Source: Mammaliicoccus fleurettii (GTDB lineage Bacteria; Bacillota; Bacilli; Staphylococcales; Staphylococcaceae). Taken from it: 48,051 nt of DNA. The translations under genes were made by a program, and so were the position numbers. Numbering within the stretch: position 1 is the first letter of the stretch; the number at the start of each line of letters is the position of its first letter. The DNA is taken from assembly GCF_003970575.1 (NCBI RefSeq), contig NZ_RXWZ01000085.1, forward strand, positions 1-48,051, given 5' to 3'. The notes under the pieces were generated by a model that was not told the origin of the DNA, searched no databases, and saw only the letters and a list, made by a program, of their open reading frames with translations. Positions 8,893 to 18,959 of this stretch are shown here, piece after piece.

Positions 8893-9681
8893 ATGCATCG
8901 CGGTAAAGGGATGAAGTTTGTTGGTGACTCAAGAATTAAGTCATACGACAAACCAAAGTTAAATAGAGATTACTCAGAATTTCCAGGTCGTACAGAAAGT
9001 TTCTGGCCTGACTTTCTATTAAAAGAATGGATGACTGGTGCAGTTTTCTTAATTGCATACTTATGTTTAACAGTTGCTCATCCATCGCCACTTGAACGTG
9101 TGGCAGATCCATCTGATACTGGTTACACACCATTACCAGACTGGTATTTCTTATTCTTATATCAAATACTTAAATATACATTCGCATCTGGTCCTTATAA
9201 TACATTTGGGGCAATCGTCTTACCAGGTATTGCTTTTGGTGCTTTATTATTAGCTCCATGGTTAGATAGAGGCCCTGAACGTAAATGGACAAAGAGACCA
9301 TTTGCTTCTGGTTTCATGTTAATTGCAATTGCTATCTTATTCTATACAACATGGGAATCAAGTTATTACCATGATTGGAAACAACAAGCTAAGCAAGGTG
9401 AAATCGTATTTTCTAACTTAGATAAATCCGATCCAGTCTACACAGACATTATCAAGTCAAACTGTACAAGTTGTCATGGTGGTGAATTGACTGGTGGACA
9501 AGGTCCAAACTTAGTAGAATCGAAATTACCAAAAGAGGGCGTACAAGGATTTGTAGAAAAAGGTGCAGGTAAAATGCCTAGCTTTAAAGATACACTTTCA
9601 AAAGATGAAATCGATAAAGTTTCTAAATACGTTGCTGATTTACACGAAACAGATGCGAACGGTAAAGAATTGAAAAAATAA
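8893..9681 (+). CDS. qcrC: Menaquinol:cytochrome c reductase, cytochrome b/c subunit
   Basis: Fusion of a subunit-IV-like membrane part and a C-terminal cytochrome c domain. Three hydrophobic segments (about 48-64, 104-122 and 138-153) include PDWYF at 82-86, the PEWY-loop equivalent of the quinol oxidation site. The c-type heme site is CTSCH at 191-195, with Met228 (GKMPSF) as likely sixth ligand, followed by a short charged tail. Length is 262 residues. The ATG at 8893 follows AAAGGAGG. Heme attachment needs a cytochrome c maturation system, not present in this window. The gene is closed by the terminator at 9687. Confidence 0.96.
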   Translation: MHRGKGMKFVGDSRIKSYDKPKLNRDYSEFPGRTESFWPDFLLKEWMTGAVFLIAYLCLTVAHPSPLERVADPSDTGYTPLPDWYFLFLYQILKYTFASGPYNTFGAIVLPGIAFGALLLAPWLDRGPERKWTKRPFASGFMLIAIAILFYTTWESSYYHDWKQQAKQGEIVFSNLDKSDPVYTDIIKSNCTSCHGGELTGGQGPNLVESKLPKEGVQGFVEKGAGKMPSFKDTLSKDEIDKVSKYVADLHETDANGKELKK

Positions 9682-9686
9682 TTATT

Positions 9687-9714
9687 AAAGCCACCATTTT
9701 ATGGTGGCTTTTTT
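9687..9714 (+). terminator. Terminator after qcrC
   Basis: AAAGCCACCAT (9687-9697) pairs with ATGGTGGCTTT (9701-9711) around a 3-nt loop and runs into six T residues. It separates qcrABC from ypjA, although the ypjA ribosome binding site follows directly, so some read-through is likely. Confidence 0.9.
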
Positions 9715-9729
9715 CAAAGGAGTTACATA

Positions 9730-10323
9730 ATGGCATTTTGGAGATACGTTATGGGACAAAAATCAGTGCTCATAACTCTATTTATTGCAAATCTACTCGG
9801 AACAATTTATGGATATATTTGGTATGGAGGACAATTGTTAGAAAGTAAATGGTATTTTTGGCCATTCATACCTGATAGTCCAACAGCAACATTCTTCCTA
9901 GTCATTGCCATTGCAGCTATTTATTTCAATAAACATTTAGGTTTATTTGAATGTTTAGCATTTGTGACATTAATTAAATATGGTGTATGGGCAGTGGTGA
10001 TGAACTTATTTGTCATGATTCACTATGAACAACTTCTTCCTATGGCAATCATGCTAATGACATCTCACGGGCTTATGGCAATCCAAGCATTTATGTTTTA
10101 TCCTACATTTAATATAAAAACTTGGCATATTGTAACAACGATGATATGGGTCTTTCATAACGATGTAATAGATTATGTGTATCATCAATATCCTGTATAT
10201 AGCATGTTAAGTCAGTATGAATCACATATTGGATATTTTGCATTTTGGCTAAGTATAATCGCTTTTCTCCTTTTATTTTATTTACAAAAAAACATAAAAA
10301 TACGTTCGAAATATTTGACGTAG
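9730..10323 (+). CDS. ypjA: YpjA family membrane protein (DUF1405)
   Basis: 197-residue integral membrane protein with about five or six hydrophobic segments and a conserved W-rich character (MAFWRYVMG, IWYGGQL, WYFWPFIPDSP at about residues 38-48). It belongs by look and position to the DUF1405 family, encoded next to qcrC in Bacillus. No function is established; the conserved linkage to the bc complex suggests a role connected with respiration, but that is inference. The start follows AAAGGAG. Confidence 0.78.
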   Translation: MAFWRYVMGQKSVLITLFIANLLGTIYGYIWYGGQLLESKWYFWPFIPDSPTATFFLVIAIAAIYFNKHLGLFECLAFVTLIKYGVWAVVMNLFVMIHYEQLLPMAIMLMTSHGLMAIQAFMFYPTFNIKTWHIVTTMIWVFHNDVIDYVYHQYPVYSMLSQYESHIGYFAFWLSIIAFLLLFYLQKNIKIRSKYLT

Positions 10324-10343
10324 AGGTCATCACTCCGTAATAT
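10315..10343 (+). promoter_or_regulatory. Candidate promoter for the YugP-type peptidase gene
   Basis: TTGACG at 10315-10320, inside the last codons of ypjA, and TAATAT at 10338-10343 are separated by 17 bp. An overlapping TATAAT at 10341-10346 is better as a hexamer but gives a 20-bp spacer. Confidence 0.45.
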
Positions 10344-10376
10344 AATAACTAACAGGGATATAAAGGAGGAAGTAAT

Positions 10377-11063
10377 TTGTTTTCATTCATTATTTATTTT
10401 GTGATCATTATGCTTGTCCCTATGTACTTCCAATTTAAAGTAAAATCAACTTACAATAAATACTCAAGAGTACGTTCAACAAGCGGTAAAACGGGTAAAC
10501 AAGTGGCTGAAGAAATACTAGCAGCTAATGGTATTCATGATGTAGAAGTATTACAAGGTGAAGGGTTCTTATCAGATCATTTTGACCCATCTAAAAAACG
10601 TGTAGTTTTATCACCATCAAACTATCAACAACCTAGCGTAGCAGGTACAGCGATTGCAGCTCACGAAGTAGGACATGCAATACAACATGCTCAAGGTTAT
10701 GGTTTCTTAAAGTTTAGAACAGCTTTAGTACCACTTGCTAGTTTAGGTAGTTCGTTATCTTATATTATTATTTTAGCTGGTATCGTATTAACAGCAATGA
10801 GCAGTACATTCGGAACAACATTATTATGGGTTGGTATCGTATTTATGTCATTCGCTGTATTATTCTCAATCATTACATTGCCAGTCGAATTTGATGCAAG
10901 TAAACGGGCGATGCGCCAAATTGAAAAACTAAACATGGTCAATCAACAAGAATATAGACATGCTAAGAAAGTTTTATCAGCCGCTGCGATGACATATGTC
11001 GCTGCAACAGCAGTAGCAGTAGCCGAGTTAGCAAGATTTATTCTAATGGCACGTAACAGTTAA
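10377..11063 (+). CDS. Membrane zinc metallopeptidase, YugP/DUF459-like family
   Basis: 228-residue membrane protein with an N-terminal hydrophobic segment (2-20), a catalytic HEVGH motif at 96-100 inside AAHEVGHAIQHAQG, and two further hydrophobic segments (about 120-170) plus one near the C-terminus. The HExxH helix is that of zinc peptidases of the YugP family; the substrate is unknown. Translation starts at TTG 10377, well spaced from a strong AAAGGAGGAAG site. It is followed by a terminator at 11074, so the gene is probably monocistronic or the last of its unit. Confidence 0.82.
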   Translation: MFSFIIYFVIIMLVPMYFQFKVKSTYNKYSRVRSTSGKTGKQVAEEILAANGIHDVEVLQGEGFLSDHFDPSKKRVVLSPSNYQQPSVAGTAIAAHEVGHAIQHAQGYGFLKFRTALVPLASLGSSLSYIIILAGIVLTAMSSTFGTTLLWVGIVFMSFAVLFSIITLPVEFDASKRAMRQIEKLNMVNQQEYRHAKKVLSAAAMTYVAATAVAVAELARFILMARNS

Positions 11064-11073
11064 TTCGTATTAC

Positions 11074-11118
11074 AAACTACCGATTTAAGTTTATAACTTA
11101 AATCGGTAGTTTTTTATT
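11074..11118 (+). terminator. Terminator after the metallopeptidase gene
   Basis: A 16-bp perfect stem (11074-11089 with 11097-11112), 7-nt loop and a T-rich tail. Confidence 0.93.
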
Positions 11119-11185
11119 TTTAATTTCATAATGAACTATAAATTTTAAAAGTATATGCATCAAAATCTATAGTCAGTTTATAACA

Positions 11186-11215
11186 TTGTCATTATGTACG
11201 TTAATCATATATAAT
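11186..11215 (+). promoter_or_regulatory. Promoter for mazG and the bshA-cca-birA run
   Basis: TTGTCA at 11186-11191 and TATAAT at 11210-11215 with an 18-bp spacer. The rest of the 11119-11271 gap shows nothing else that I can identify. Confidence 0.7.
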
Positions 11216-11271
11216 TTTAATATGTGAGCACTTTTATAAATTAATATAAAAGATAAGTGAGGGGGATTTGT

Positions 11272-11586
11272 ATGGATATGCAAGAAATGCAAAAAGAAGT
11301 AGATACTTATATTTCTCAATTTAAAACTGGCTATTTTTCACCATTAGCTAACTTAGCGAGATTAACAGAAGAAGTTGGAGAATTGGCTAGAGAAATCAAC
11401 CATACTCATGGTGAAAAGAAAAAGAAATCTTCTGAAGAAGAAAATACAATTGAAGCTGAATTAGGCGATAATTTATTTATATTAATTTGTTTAGCTAATT
11501 CATTAAATATCGATTTAAATAAAAGTTTTGAAGATACTATGAATAAATTCAATGTAAGAGATAAAGATAGATTTGAACGAAAATAA
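11272..11586 (+). CDS. MazG-like nucleotide pyrophosphohydrolase (YpjD type)
   Basis: Single-domain MazG of 104 residues, a helical all-alpha NTP pyrophosphatase that hydrolyses (possibly non-canonical) nucleoside triphosphates. The metal-binding pattern is visible as EEVGELAREI in the first half and EAELGD in the second. I start it at ATG 11272, behind GAGGGGG; a GTG at 11257 sits upstream of that site and would be an implausible start. It is the first gene of a run with bshA, cca and birA, like Bacillus ypjD. Confidence 0.85.
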   Translation: MDMQEMQKEVDTYISQFKTGYFSPLANLARLTEEVGELAREINHTHGEKKKKSSEEENTIEAELGDNLFILICLANSLNIDLNKSFEDTMNKFNVRDKDRFERK

Positions 11587-11605
11587 GTTTTTATGGAGGC
11601 ATAAT

Positions 11606-12727
11606 ATGAAAATCGGTATTACTTGTTATCCGTCAATGGGTGGTTCAGGTATAGTAGCTACTGAACTAGGATTGGAAATGGCAAAAAGAGGTCATGAAGT
11701 TCATTTTATTACTTCAAACATGCCTTTTAGAATGAAAGAACCTGTTCCAAATGTTACTTTTCATCAAGTTGATGTTAATCAATATTCTGTATTCCAATAT
11801 CCACCATACGATATAACATTAAGCGCAAAAATTGCAGATGTAATAAATGATTACGATTTAGATATTTTACATATGCACTATGCCGTACCACATGCAATAT
11901 GTGGTATTTTAGCTAGACAAATTTCAGGAAAAGACGTAAAAATTATGACTACATTACATGGTACTGATATTACTGTATTAGGTTATGATACATCGTTGCA
12001 AAGTGCTATTCGCTTTGGAATTGAAAAAAGTGATGTCGTTACAAGTGTAAGTGATAGTTTAAAAGAAGAAACATACGAAGTGATAGGACCCGATAAACCA
12101 ATTAAAACAATATACAACTTTGTACAAGAAGATAACTTTCCTCAAGTTTATAATACAGATTTAAGAAGTAGATACGGAATTGAAGAAGACGAGAAAGTTA
12201 TTACTTTTGTATCAAATTTTAGAAAAGTTAAACGTGTTCATGACGTAGTAGATACTTTTTATAAAATAAACAAAAAGGTTAAATCTAAATTGCTTTTAAT
12301 AGGGGATGGACCTGAACTACAAGTTGCTAGAGAACAAATCAAACATCTCAACATAGAAAATCATGTACTATTTTTAGGAAAACAAGATGAAGTCAATATA
12401 TTCTATCAGATGTCAGACTTAACTTTGTTAATGAGTGAAAAAGAAAGCTTTGGCTTAGTACTGTTAGAAGCTATGCTAACTGGTGTCGTTCCTATTGGTA
12501 CTAATGCTGGTGGTATTAAAGAAGTTATTAAAAATGGCGAAACAGGATACACTGTAGATGTTGGTGATACTGATAAAGCAAGTGAGCATGCAATTGAGCT
12601 TTTAACTAATCATACACTTTATAAAAATATGCAAGAAGCTATGGTAGCAGATGTGAAGGAACGTTTCTCATCAAAAGTGATTGCTGATCAATATGAATCT
12701 TGTTACAACAATATGTTAGGAGATTAA
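11606..12727 (+). CDS. bshA: N-acetyl-alpha-D-glucosaminyl L-malate synthase
   Basis: GT-B glycosyltransferase that joins UDP-GlcNAc to L-malate, the first step of bacillithiol synthesis. The 373-residue protein has GSGIVATELG near the N-terminus and the family-4 nucleotide-sugar signature EKESFGLVLLEAMLTG in the C-terminal domain. I chose ATG 11606 (MKIGITCYPS) behind TGGAGG; an upstream in-frame ATG at 11573 overlaps mazG. It abuts cca by one base, as in Bacillus. The bacilliredoxin gene at 41011 belongs to the same thiol system. Confidence 0.95.
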   Translation: MKIGITCYPSMGGSGIVATELGLEMAKRGHEVHFITSNMPFRMKEPVPNVTFHQVDVNQYSVFQYPPYDITLSAKIADVINDYDLDILHMHYAVPHAICGILARQISGKDVKIMTTLHGTDITVLGYDTSLQSAIRFGIEKSDVVTSVSDSLKEETYEVIGPDKPIKTIYNFVQEDNFPQVYNTDLRSRYGIEEDEKVITFVSNFRKVKRVHDVVDTFYKINKKVKSKLLLIGDGPELQVAREQIKHLNIENHVLFLGKQDEVNIFYQMSDLTLLMSEKESFGLVLLEAMLTGVVPIGTNAGGIKEVIKNGETGYTVDVGDTDKASEHAIELLTNHTLYKNMQEAMVADVKERFSSKVIADQYESCYNNMLGD

Positions 12728-12728
12728 T

Positions 12729-13940
12729 ATGAGCTCTAATCAAGTTTTTGAAGATGCCAAATGGATAATTGAAGCACTTGAAAATCATGGCCATCATGCT
12801 TACTTTGTCGGAGGATCTGTAAGAGATTACTTAATGGATAAACATATTTCTGATGTAGATATAACGACAAGTGCTTTACCAGAAGAAGTGGAATCAATCT
12901 TTGATAAAACTTTACCAATTGGAAAAGAACACGGTACGATAATTGTATTAGGAAGTGGTCAACAATTCGAAGTAACCACGTTTAGGAAAGATGGGGATTA
13001 TGTTGATCACAGAAGACCTACATCGGTTCAATTTGTAACAGATTTATATGAAGATGTTGCAAGAAGAGATTTTACGATGAATGCAATTGCTATGGATAAA
13101 TCATATCAACTGCATGATTATTTTAATGGATTGAAGGATATTAACAATAAAATAATAAAAGCAGTAGGTACACCTATTGATAGAATGGAAGAAGATGCTC
13201 TACGTATAATGAGAGGTGTAAGGTTTCAAGCTCAAACAGGATTTAATATTGATGATGAAACAAAAGAAGCAATGAGCCAATCAGCACATTTATTAGATAA
13301 AATTGCAATCGAAAGAATTGTCGTTGAATTAAAAAAGATGATTTCAGGCAATTATGTATCCCATATTATTCAAACCATGAAAGACATGGCAATTTTTAAA
13401 TATATACCATTTTTTAAAAATATCAATTTGGAAACAATTTTTATACCACAACATTCAAATTTCGAACTATGGATTGCTTCATTATGCTATATATATCATT
13501 TAGAACTTTCGAGTTTAAATCATTTGAAAATAAGTAATAAAGAGAAACATGAAATAATTTCTTATTATAATCTATTTAATGAATTTGAAAATGGAAACAT
13601 TTCAAAAGTGGAAATGACTAGTATGATTTATAATTATGGCAACAATAAAGTAAACAAAGTCATACAATTTATATATGAAAATAATCAATCACTTAATATA
13701 CAATTTCATCCTACAATAATGAATACTATTTTAGTAAATGAAATTTATGATAAACTACCTATATATGATAAGTCAGATTTAAGTATTAATGGTCAAATCA
13801 TCATGAATGAATTTAATAAAAATGGTGGGCCATGGATAAAAGATATATTAAATAAAGTAGAGCAAGCAGTAATTTTAAATAAAGTGAATAATACACAAAA
13901 TGAGTTAATAGAATGGGTGCGAGAGAATGTCGAAATATAA
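12729..13940 (+). CDS. cca: CCA tRNA nucleotidyltransferase
   Basis: Class II nucleotidyltransferase that adds or repairs the 3' CCA end of tRNAs. Key parts of the 403 residues are GGSVRD at 28-33, the metal-binding DVD at 42-44 and RRDFTMNAI at 112-120; the neck and body domains follow. The C-terminal third is AT-rich and less conserved, as is usual for this family. It starts one base after bshA and overlaps birA by 14 bp. Confidence 0.95.
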   Translation: MSSNQVFEDAKWIIEALENHGHHAYFVGGSVRDYLMDKHISDVDITTSALPEEVESIFDKTLPIGKEHGTIIVLGSGQQFEVTTFRKDGDYVDHRRPTSVQFVTDLYEDVARRDFTMNAIAMDKSYQLHDYFNGLKDINNKIIKAVGTPIDRMEEDALRIMRGVRFQAQTGFNIDDETKEAMSQSAHLLDKIAIERIVVELKKMISGNYVSHIIQTMKDMAIFKYIPFFKNINLETIFIPQHSNFELWIASLCYIYHLELSSLNHLKISNKEKHEIISYYNLFNEFENGNISKVEMTSMIYNYGNNKVNKVIQFIYENNQSLNIQFHPTIMNTILVNEIYDKLPIYDKSDLSINGQIIMNEFNKNGGPWIKDILNKVEQAVILNKVNNTQNELIEWVRENVEI

Positions 13941-14895
13941 ACGTGAAATTGTTAGTTATTTATATCAAAATGATAAATATTTATCAGGTCAACAAATTGC
14001 TGAGACATTAAATTGTTCACGTGTTACTGTAAAAAAAGTAATTGATCAACTTAGAAAAGAAGGATTCCAAATTGAATCCATTTCAAATAAAGGATATAAA
14101 ATTGCGAGTATTCCTTCCATTTGGCAAGAAGACATTGTTAATATTGAACTTAAAGACAACGCATTGTTGAATCAAGCAATCGTTCAAACTCAGGTTGATT
14201 CTACTCAAATACTTGCTAAATCTTATATAAATGAGATAAATAATCATTTTGTAGTATTAAGCGATGAACAGACTAAAGGAAGAGGGAGATTTAATCGTGA
14301 ATGGTCCTCTCTAAAAAGCAAAGGCCTGTGGATGTCAATCGTATTAAAACCTGACATAGCTATTCAAAAAATGTCGACATTCAATTTATTTATTAGTCTT
14401 GCAATTCAAGAAGTGATTGAACAACATTATAATATACAATGTAAAATAAAATGGCCAAATGATATTTATATTGGTAATAAAAAAGTATGTGGATTTTTGA
14501 CAGAAATGATTGCCGATACGGATGGTGTTCATGCAATCATTTGTGGAATAGGTATAAATTTAAATCAGACTCAATTAGAATTTGATAAAGTAAATCAATC
14601 ACGTGCAACGAGTTTAAATATAGAGAATGGTAAGCCTATAGATCCTTATCAATTTCTAACATTACTAATTAAAGCAATTGAACAGAGATATGACCAATTC
14701 TTGAATTTACCATTTAGTGAAATTAAAGCATTATATAAAGAAAAAAGCATGATCTGGAATAAAACTTTAACTTATACTGAAGGCAAAAAACAAATCGTTG
14801 GGCGAGCAATAGATATACAAGATAATGGGTTCTTAACTGTGATATCTGAGGATGGCAATTTACATCAATTTATGAGCGCAGATATCGAAATATAG
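13927..14895 (+). CDS. birA: Biotin ligase / biotin operon repressor
   Basis: Bifunctional BirA: an N-terminal winged helix (residues 5-60, QQIAETLNCSRVTVKKVI at 22-39) that represses biotin genes, and a central ligase domain that biotinylates acetyl-CoA carboxylase. The biotinyl-AMP loop is GRGRFNREW at 118-126 and the catalytic Lys is in KWPND at 175-179; a C-terminal SH3-like domain ends the 322 residues. It overlaps cca by 14 bp, which points to translational coupling. Confidence 0.95.
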   Translation: MSKYKREIVSYLYQNDKYLSGQQIAETLNCSRVTVKKVIDQLRKEGFQIESISNKGYKIASIPSIWQEDIVNIELKDNALLNQAIVQTQVDSTQILAKSYINEINNHFVVLSDEQTKGRGRFNREWSSLKSKGLWMSIVLKPDIAIQKMSTFNLFISLAIQEVIEQHYNIQCKIKWPNDIYIGNKKVCGFLTEMIADTDGVHAIICGIGINLNQTQLEFDKVNQSRATSLNIENGKPIDPYQFLTLLIKAIEQRYDQFLNLPFSEIKALYKEKSMIWNKTLTYTEGKKQIVGRAIDIQDNGFLTVISEDGNLHQFMSADIEI

Positions 14896-14905
14896 GAGAG
14901 ATAAT

Positions 14906-17599
14906 ATGGCGCAAAGATACGCTGTCGTAGATTTAGAGACAACTGGAAACCAAATACAATATGATGAAATTATACAAATTGGTATTACATTTATAGAAGA
15001 CCAACAAATTGTAGATACTTACCATACATATGTTAAAACTGATTTGGAAATTCCATCTTTCATCCAGGCATTAACAAATATAAATGAGTTAGATTTACAA
15101 GATGCGCCATATTTTGACGAGATTAGTAAATCTTTATTTGTAATGTTAAAAGACTGTGTGTTTGTAGCGCATAACGTTTTATTTGATTTGAACTTTTTAA
15201 AGGCTCATTTTGAAAAATATCAAATAGAATTTGAACCAAAATTAATAATAGATACGATGGAACTCTTTAAAATTGCTTTTCCAACTGAAGAAAGCTATCA
15301 GTTAAGTGAATTAAGCCAATCTTTAAAAGTCGATTTGAATCAAGCACATAGTGCAGATGAAGATGCTAAAGCAACAGCTTTATTGTTTATAAAAGCTATT
15401 CAAAAAATAAAAGATTTACCTATAGATACTGTTAAACAACTTTACTATTTATCAAAGTCACTGAAATATGACTTGAAAGATATTTTATTTGAAATTGTTA
15501 GAACTAGTCAAAATACAGTGACAAATTCAAGCAAAATAAAAAAATATCAAAATATCAACTACTTAAAGCAAACACCTATACGTAAATCGAAAAATAGTGA
15601 AATTATAACAATTGATGAAGCCTATGATAGAATTCTTAAAACATTTAATTTTGATTATCGTAAAGAACAATATCAATTAGTTCAACAATTATTTGATTCT
15701 TTAATGCATAATGAAAATGCGCTTATCGAAGCACCTCTTGGAAGTGGAAAATCGATGAGTTTTGTACTTGCTTCACTGCTTTACTATTTAGAAACAGGAG
15801 AGCACATACTTGTTTCAACTCATACAAAATTATTACAAAATCAACTACTAGAGCAAGAGTTCAACAAAGTGTTGAATGCATTAGATCTTGATTTAAAGGC
15901 AATGATTATAAAAAGTAAAGATCATTACATTTCACTAGGCTTAATTTTAAACATTCTTCAAGATGATACTGATAATTATGAAGCAACGATTTTAAAAATG
16001 CAGTTATTAGTTTGGATTTTAGAGACTGAAACTGGAGATATTGAAGAGTTACATCTAAAAGGAGGACAAAAAGTATTCTTTGACCAAAAAAGAACAACTT
16101 ATGTTCCATTTAAAAATGACATTCATTATTATCAATTTATTAAAGAGAGTGCTCAAAGTGTTGAGATAGGTATTACGAATCATGCGCATTTATTGCAACA
16201 TAGTACTGAAGACACTGTTTATCAATTGTTTAAACATATAATTGTAGACGAAGCACACCGTATACAAGACTATGCACTTAACCAAGTTACTGATAATTTA
16301 AGTTATCAACACATTAAATATCATCTTGGATTATTAGGTAAAAATGAACAAGAAAAATTATTTAGAAGATTAGATAAATTAGAAAACAGAAGAATTATAG
16401 AGCAATACCCAATAGATCCCATTGATATTTATCAATTAAAAAAAGATATCGAATTATTACATGAACAAAACGAAAATTTATTCGATGAATTAATGGATCA
16501 AATCAATCAAAAGCATAAATCTCAAAATGATGACGAACAACAAATTCATTATATCTATGATATCGATGTTACGAAGCTATCTGAAATATTCAAACTACAA
16601 ATAGGTACGATTAATCAAATTTTATCTAGATTCAAATCTTTTACACATGCTCATGTGAAAGCATTCAAAAAAGAATTGATTTATATATATCATCAGTATA
16701 CTAAGATATATAACGTTATTAAATCGGGGCAAGTACCATACGTATCAATTAAAAAGTTAACTCAAAAATCTACACTTTCTCTTTTTGTTAAAAAAGAAGA
16801 AGTTAAAGATTTACTTAATCAAGTATTTATTGAGCAATTTAATAGTAATATTTTCATTTCAGGAACATTAACTGTAAATGAGTCGTTTACATCGTTTAAA
16901 TCTATGTTTCCTAAAAATATTGAATTCAATACATATTATTTGAATGATATTTATGATTTGAAAAATCAAGCAGCATGTTTTGTTCCTAAAAATATGCCAA
17001 GTTATCAGTTCCATAATCAAGATGAGTATATTGAAACAATTGTTCATTACTTATCTACATTTGTAAGTGAAACAAATCAAAAATGTTTAGTATTATTCAC
17101 GAACTACTCAATGCTTTATCAAGTATACCGTTATATGGAAGAACTTGAAATATTTGATGACTATGTATTATTAATGCAACAACAGCATTCACATGTTTAT
17201 AAAATTGTTCAACAATTTAATCAATTTGATAAAACAATTTTACTTGGAACATTATCTTTCTTTGAAGGTTTTGATTATCAATCTTCAGGAATTAAATGTG
17301 TCATGATGACTAAATTACCGTTCATTCATCAAGATGACCCTAGATACCATTTGATGAAAGATGAATTTGAAAATCCTTTTAAAGACTTTGTATTACCAGA
17401 TGCTGTTACTAAATTTAGACAAGGTATCGGTAGGTTAATTAGAAATAAAAATGATCAAGGATTGTTAGTATGTTTTGATAGAAGAATTTTAGATAGTAAT
17501 TATAGTAAATTTTTCATAAATGCTTTAGGCGAAATACCAGTTATAGAAGGCGATATAAATAATTTCCAAGATAAATTAAGAAAATATCCAAACAGATAG
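14906..17599 (+). CDS. dinG: DinG-family protein with DnaQ-like exonuclease domain
   Basis: 897-residue fusion of a DEDD 3'-5' exonuclease (Asp9 and Glu11 in DLETTGN, HNVLFD at 89-94, HSADED at 148-153) with a superfamily 2 helicase core: Walker A APLGSGKS at 276-283, DEAH at 448-451, and a C-terminal motif VI-like QGIGRLIR. I do not see the four-cysteine FeS cluster of E. coli DinG. This architecture matches the Gram-positive DinG group; the S. aureus enzyme has been described as a nuclease without helicase activity, so the nuclease role is the safer assignment. Starts after GGAGAG, 10 bp behind birA. Confidence 0.9.
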   Translation: MAQRYAVVDLETTGNQIQYDEIIQIGITFIEDQQIVDTYHTYVKTDLEIPSFIQALTNINELDLQDAPYFDEISKSLFVMLKDCVFVAHNVLFDLNFLKAHFEKYQIEFEPKLIIDTMELFKIAFPTEESYQLSELSQSLKVDLNQAHSADEDAKATALLFIKAIQKIKDLPIDTVKQLYYLSKSLKYDLKDILFEIVRTSQNTVTNSSKIKKYQNINYLKQTPIRKSKNSEIITIDEAYDRILKTFNFDYRKEQYQLVQQLFDSLMHNENALIEAPLGSGKSMSFVLASLLYYLETGEHILVSTHTKLLQNQLLEQEFNKVLNALDLDLKAMIIKSKDHYISLGLILNILQDDTDNYEATILKMQLLVWILETETGDIEELHLKGGQKVFFDQKRTTYVPFKNDIHYYQFIKESAQSVEIGITNHAHLLQHSTEDTVYQLFKHIIVDEAHRIQDYALNQVTDNLSYQHIKYHLGLLGKNEQEKLFRRLDKLENRRIIEQYPIDPIDIYQLKKDIELLHEQNENLFDELMDQINQKHKSQNDDEQQIHYIYDIDVTKLSEIFKLQIGTINQILSRFKSFTHAHVKAFKKELIYIYHQYTKIYNVIKSGQVPYVSIKKLTQKSTLSLFVKKEEVKDLLNQVFIEQFNSNIFISGTLTVNESFTSFKSMFPKNIEFNTYYLNDIYDLKNQAACFVPKNMPSYQFHNQDEYIETIVHYLSTFVSETNQKCLVLFTNYSMLYQVYRYMEELEIFDDYVLLMQQQHSHVYKIVQQFNQFDKTILLGTLSFFEGFDYQSSGIKCVMMTKLPFIHQDDPRYHLMKDEFENPFKDFVLPDAVTKFRQGIGRLIRNKNDQGLLVCFDRRILDSNYSKFFINALGEIPVIEGDINNFQDKLRKYPNR

Positions 17600-17661
17600 C
17601 AGTTATATAGATAATTTGATAAAATGACTATAGGTAATTTATTTGAATAGGAGAAATATAA

Positions 17662-18954
17662 ATGAATATTACGATTAAACAAGCAAAAGATTATGTCAAT
17701 CAAGAAGTGACAATCGGTGCTTGGATTGCAAATAAGCGATCTAGTGGGAAAATAGCATTCTTACAATTAAGAGATGGTACAGGATTTATGCAAGGTGTTG
17801 TAGTAAAAGCAGAAGTATCAGAAGATATTTTCAAACTTGCTAAATCATTAACTCAAGAAACATCAGTATTTGTAACGGGAACAATTACAGAAGATGAGCG
17901 TTCTAAATTTGGATATGAAATGCAAGTAAGCTCAGTAGAAGTCATTTCAGAATCACACGATTATCCTATAACGCCTAAAAACCACGGAACAGAATTCTTA
18001 ATGGACCATAGACATTTGTGGTTACGTTCTAAACGTCAACACGCTGTTATGAAAATTAGAAATGAAATTATTCGTGCTACTTATGAATTCTTTAATGACA
18101 ATGGATTCACTAAAATAGACCCACCAATTTTGACTGGTAGTGCACCTGAGGGTACGAGTGAACTATTCCATACAAAATATTTCGAAGAAGATGCATTCTT
18201 ATCACAAAGTGGACAATTATACATGGAAGCTGCTGCTATGGCACATGGTAGAGTTTTCAGTTTCGGTCCAACATTTAGAGCTGAAAAATCTAAAACAAGA
18301 CGTCACTTAATTGAATTCTGGATGATTGAACCAGAAATGGCATTTATGAAACATGATCAAAGTTTAGAAGTTCAAGAAAATTATGTACATCATATTGTGA
18401 ATTCAGTATTAGAAAATTGTACTTTAGAATTAGATTTGCTTGAAAGAGATACTTCTAAATTAGAGGCCGTTTCAACACCATTCCCAAGAATCACTTATGA
18501 TGATGCTGTTGAATTCTTGCATAAAGAAGGCTTTGATGATATTGAATGGGGCGATGATTTTGGCGCACCACATGAAACAGCAATTGCAAATCATTATGAT
18601 AAACCAGTATTTATTATCAATTATCCAACTAAAATTAAACCATTTTACATGGAACCAAATCCTGAAAATCCAGAAACAGTACTATGTGCTGACTTAATTG
18701 CACCTGAAGGTTACGGTGAAATTATTGGTGGTTCAGAAAGAATTAGTGACTTAGATTTAATTAATCAAAGAATTAAAGAACATGGATTAGATCCAGATTC
18801 ATATAGCTATTACACGGACTTAAGAAAATATGGAAGTGTACCTCATAGTGGCTTTGGATTAGGTCTAGAAAGAACAGTAGCATGGTTAAGTGGAGTTGAA
18901 CATGTTAGAGAAACTTCACCGTTCCCACGCTTATTAAATCGTTTATATCCATAA
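17662..18954 (+). CDS. asnS: Asparaginyl-tRNA synthetase
   Basis: Class IIb aminoacyl-tRNA synthetase of 430 residues. It has an N-terminal OB-fold anticodon-binding domain (residues 15-105, [20 protein letters not shown]), motif 2 ([19 protein letters not shown]) and motif 3 ([15 protein letters not shown]) near the C-terminus. The start follows TAGGAGAA. It is followed by a hairpin at 18960-18988. No T-box leader is visible in the 62-bp gap after dinG. Confidence 0.96.
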   Translation: MNITIKQAKDYVNQEVTIGAWIANKRSSGKIAFLQLRDGTGFMQGVVVKAEVSEDIFKLAKSLTQETSVFVTGTITEDERSKFGYEMQVSSVEVISESHDYPITPKNHGTEFLMDHRHLWLRSKRQHAVMKIRNEIIRATYEFFNDNGFTKIDPPILTGSAPEGTSELFHTKYFEEDAFLSQSGQLYMEAAAMAHGRVFSFGPTFRAEKSKTRRHLIEFWMIEPEMAFMKHDQSLEVQENYVHHIVNSVLENCTLELDLLERDTSKLEAVSTPFPRITYDDAVEFLHKEGFDDIEWGDDFGAPHETAIANHYDKPVFIINYPTKIKPFYMEPNPENPETVLCADLIAPEGYGEIIGGSERISDLDLINQRIKEHGLDPDSYSYYTDLRKYGSVPHSGFGLGLERTVAWLSGVEHVRETSPFPRLLNRLYP

Positions 18955-18959
18955 TAATC

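Noticed and set aside
8531-8932. 133-codon ORF on the minus strand over qcrB/qcrC
   Set aside because: It lies antisense to well-recognised genes, has no ribosome binding site and no family resemblance; it is a coding shadow.
17600-17661. T-box leader before asnS
   Set aside because: The gap is only 62 bp and has no T-box core sequence or specifier stem.
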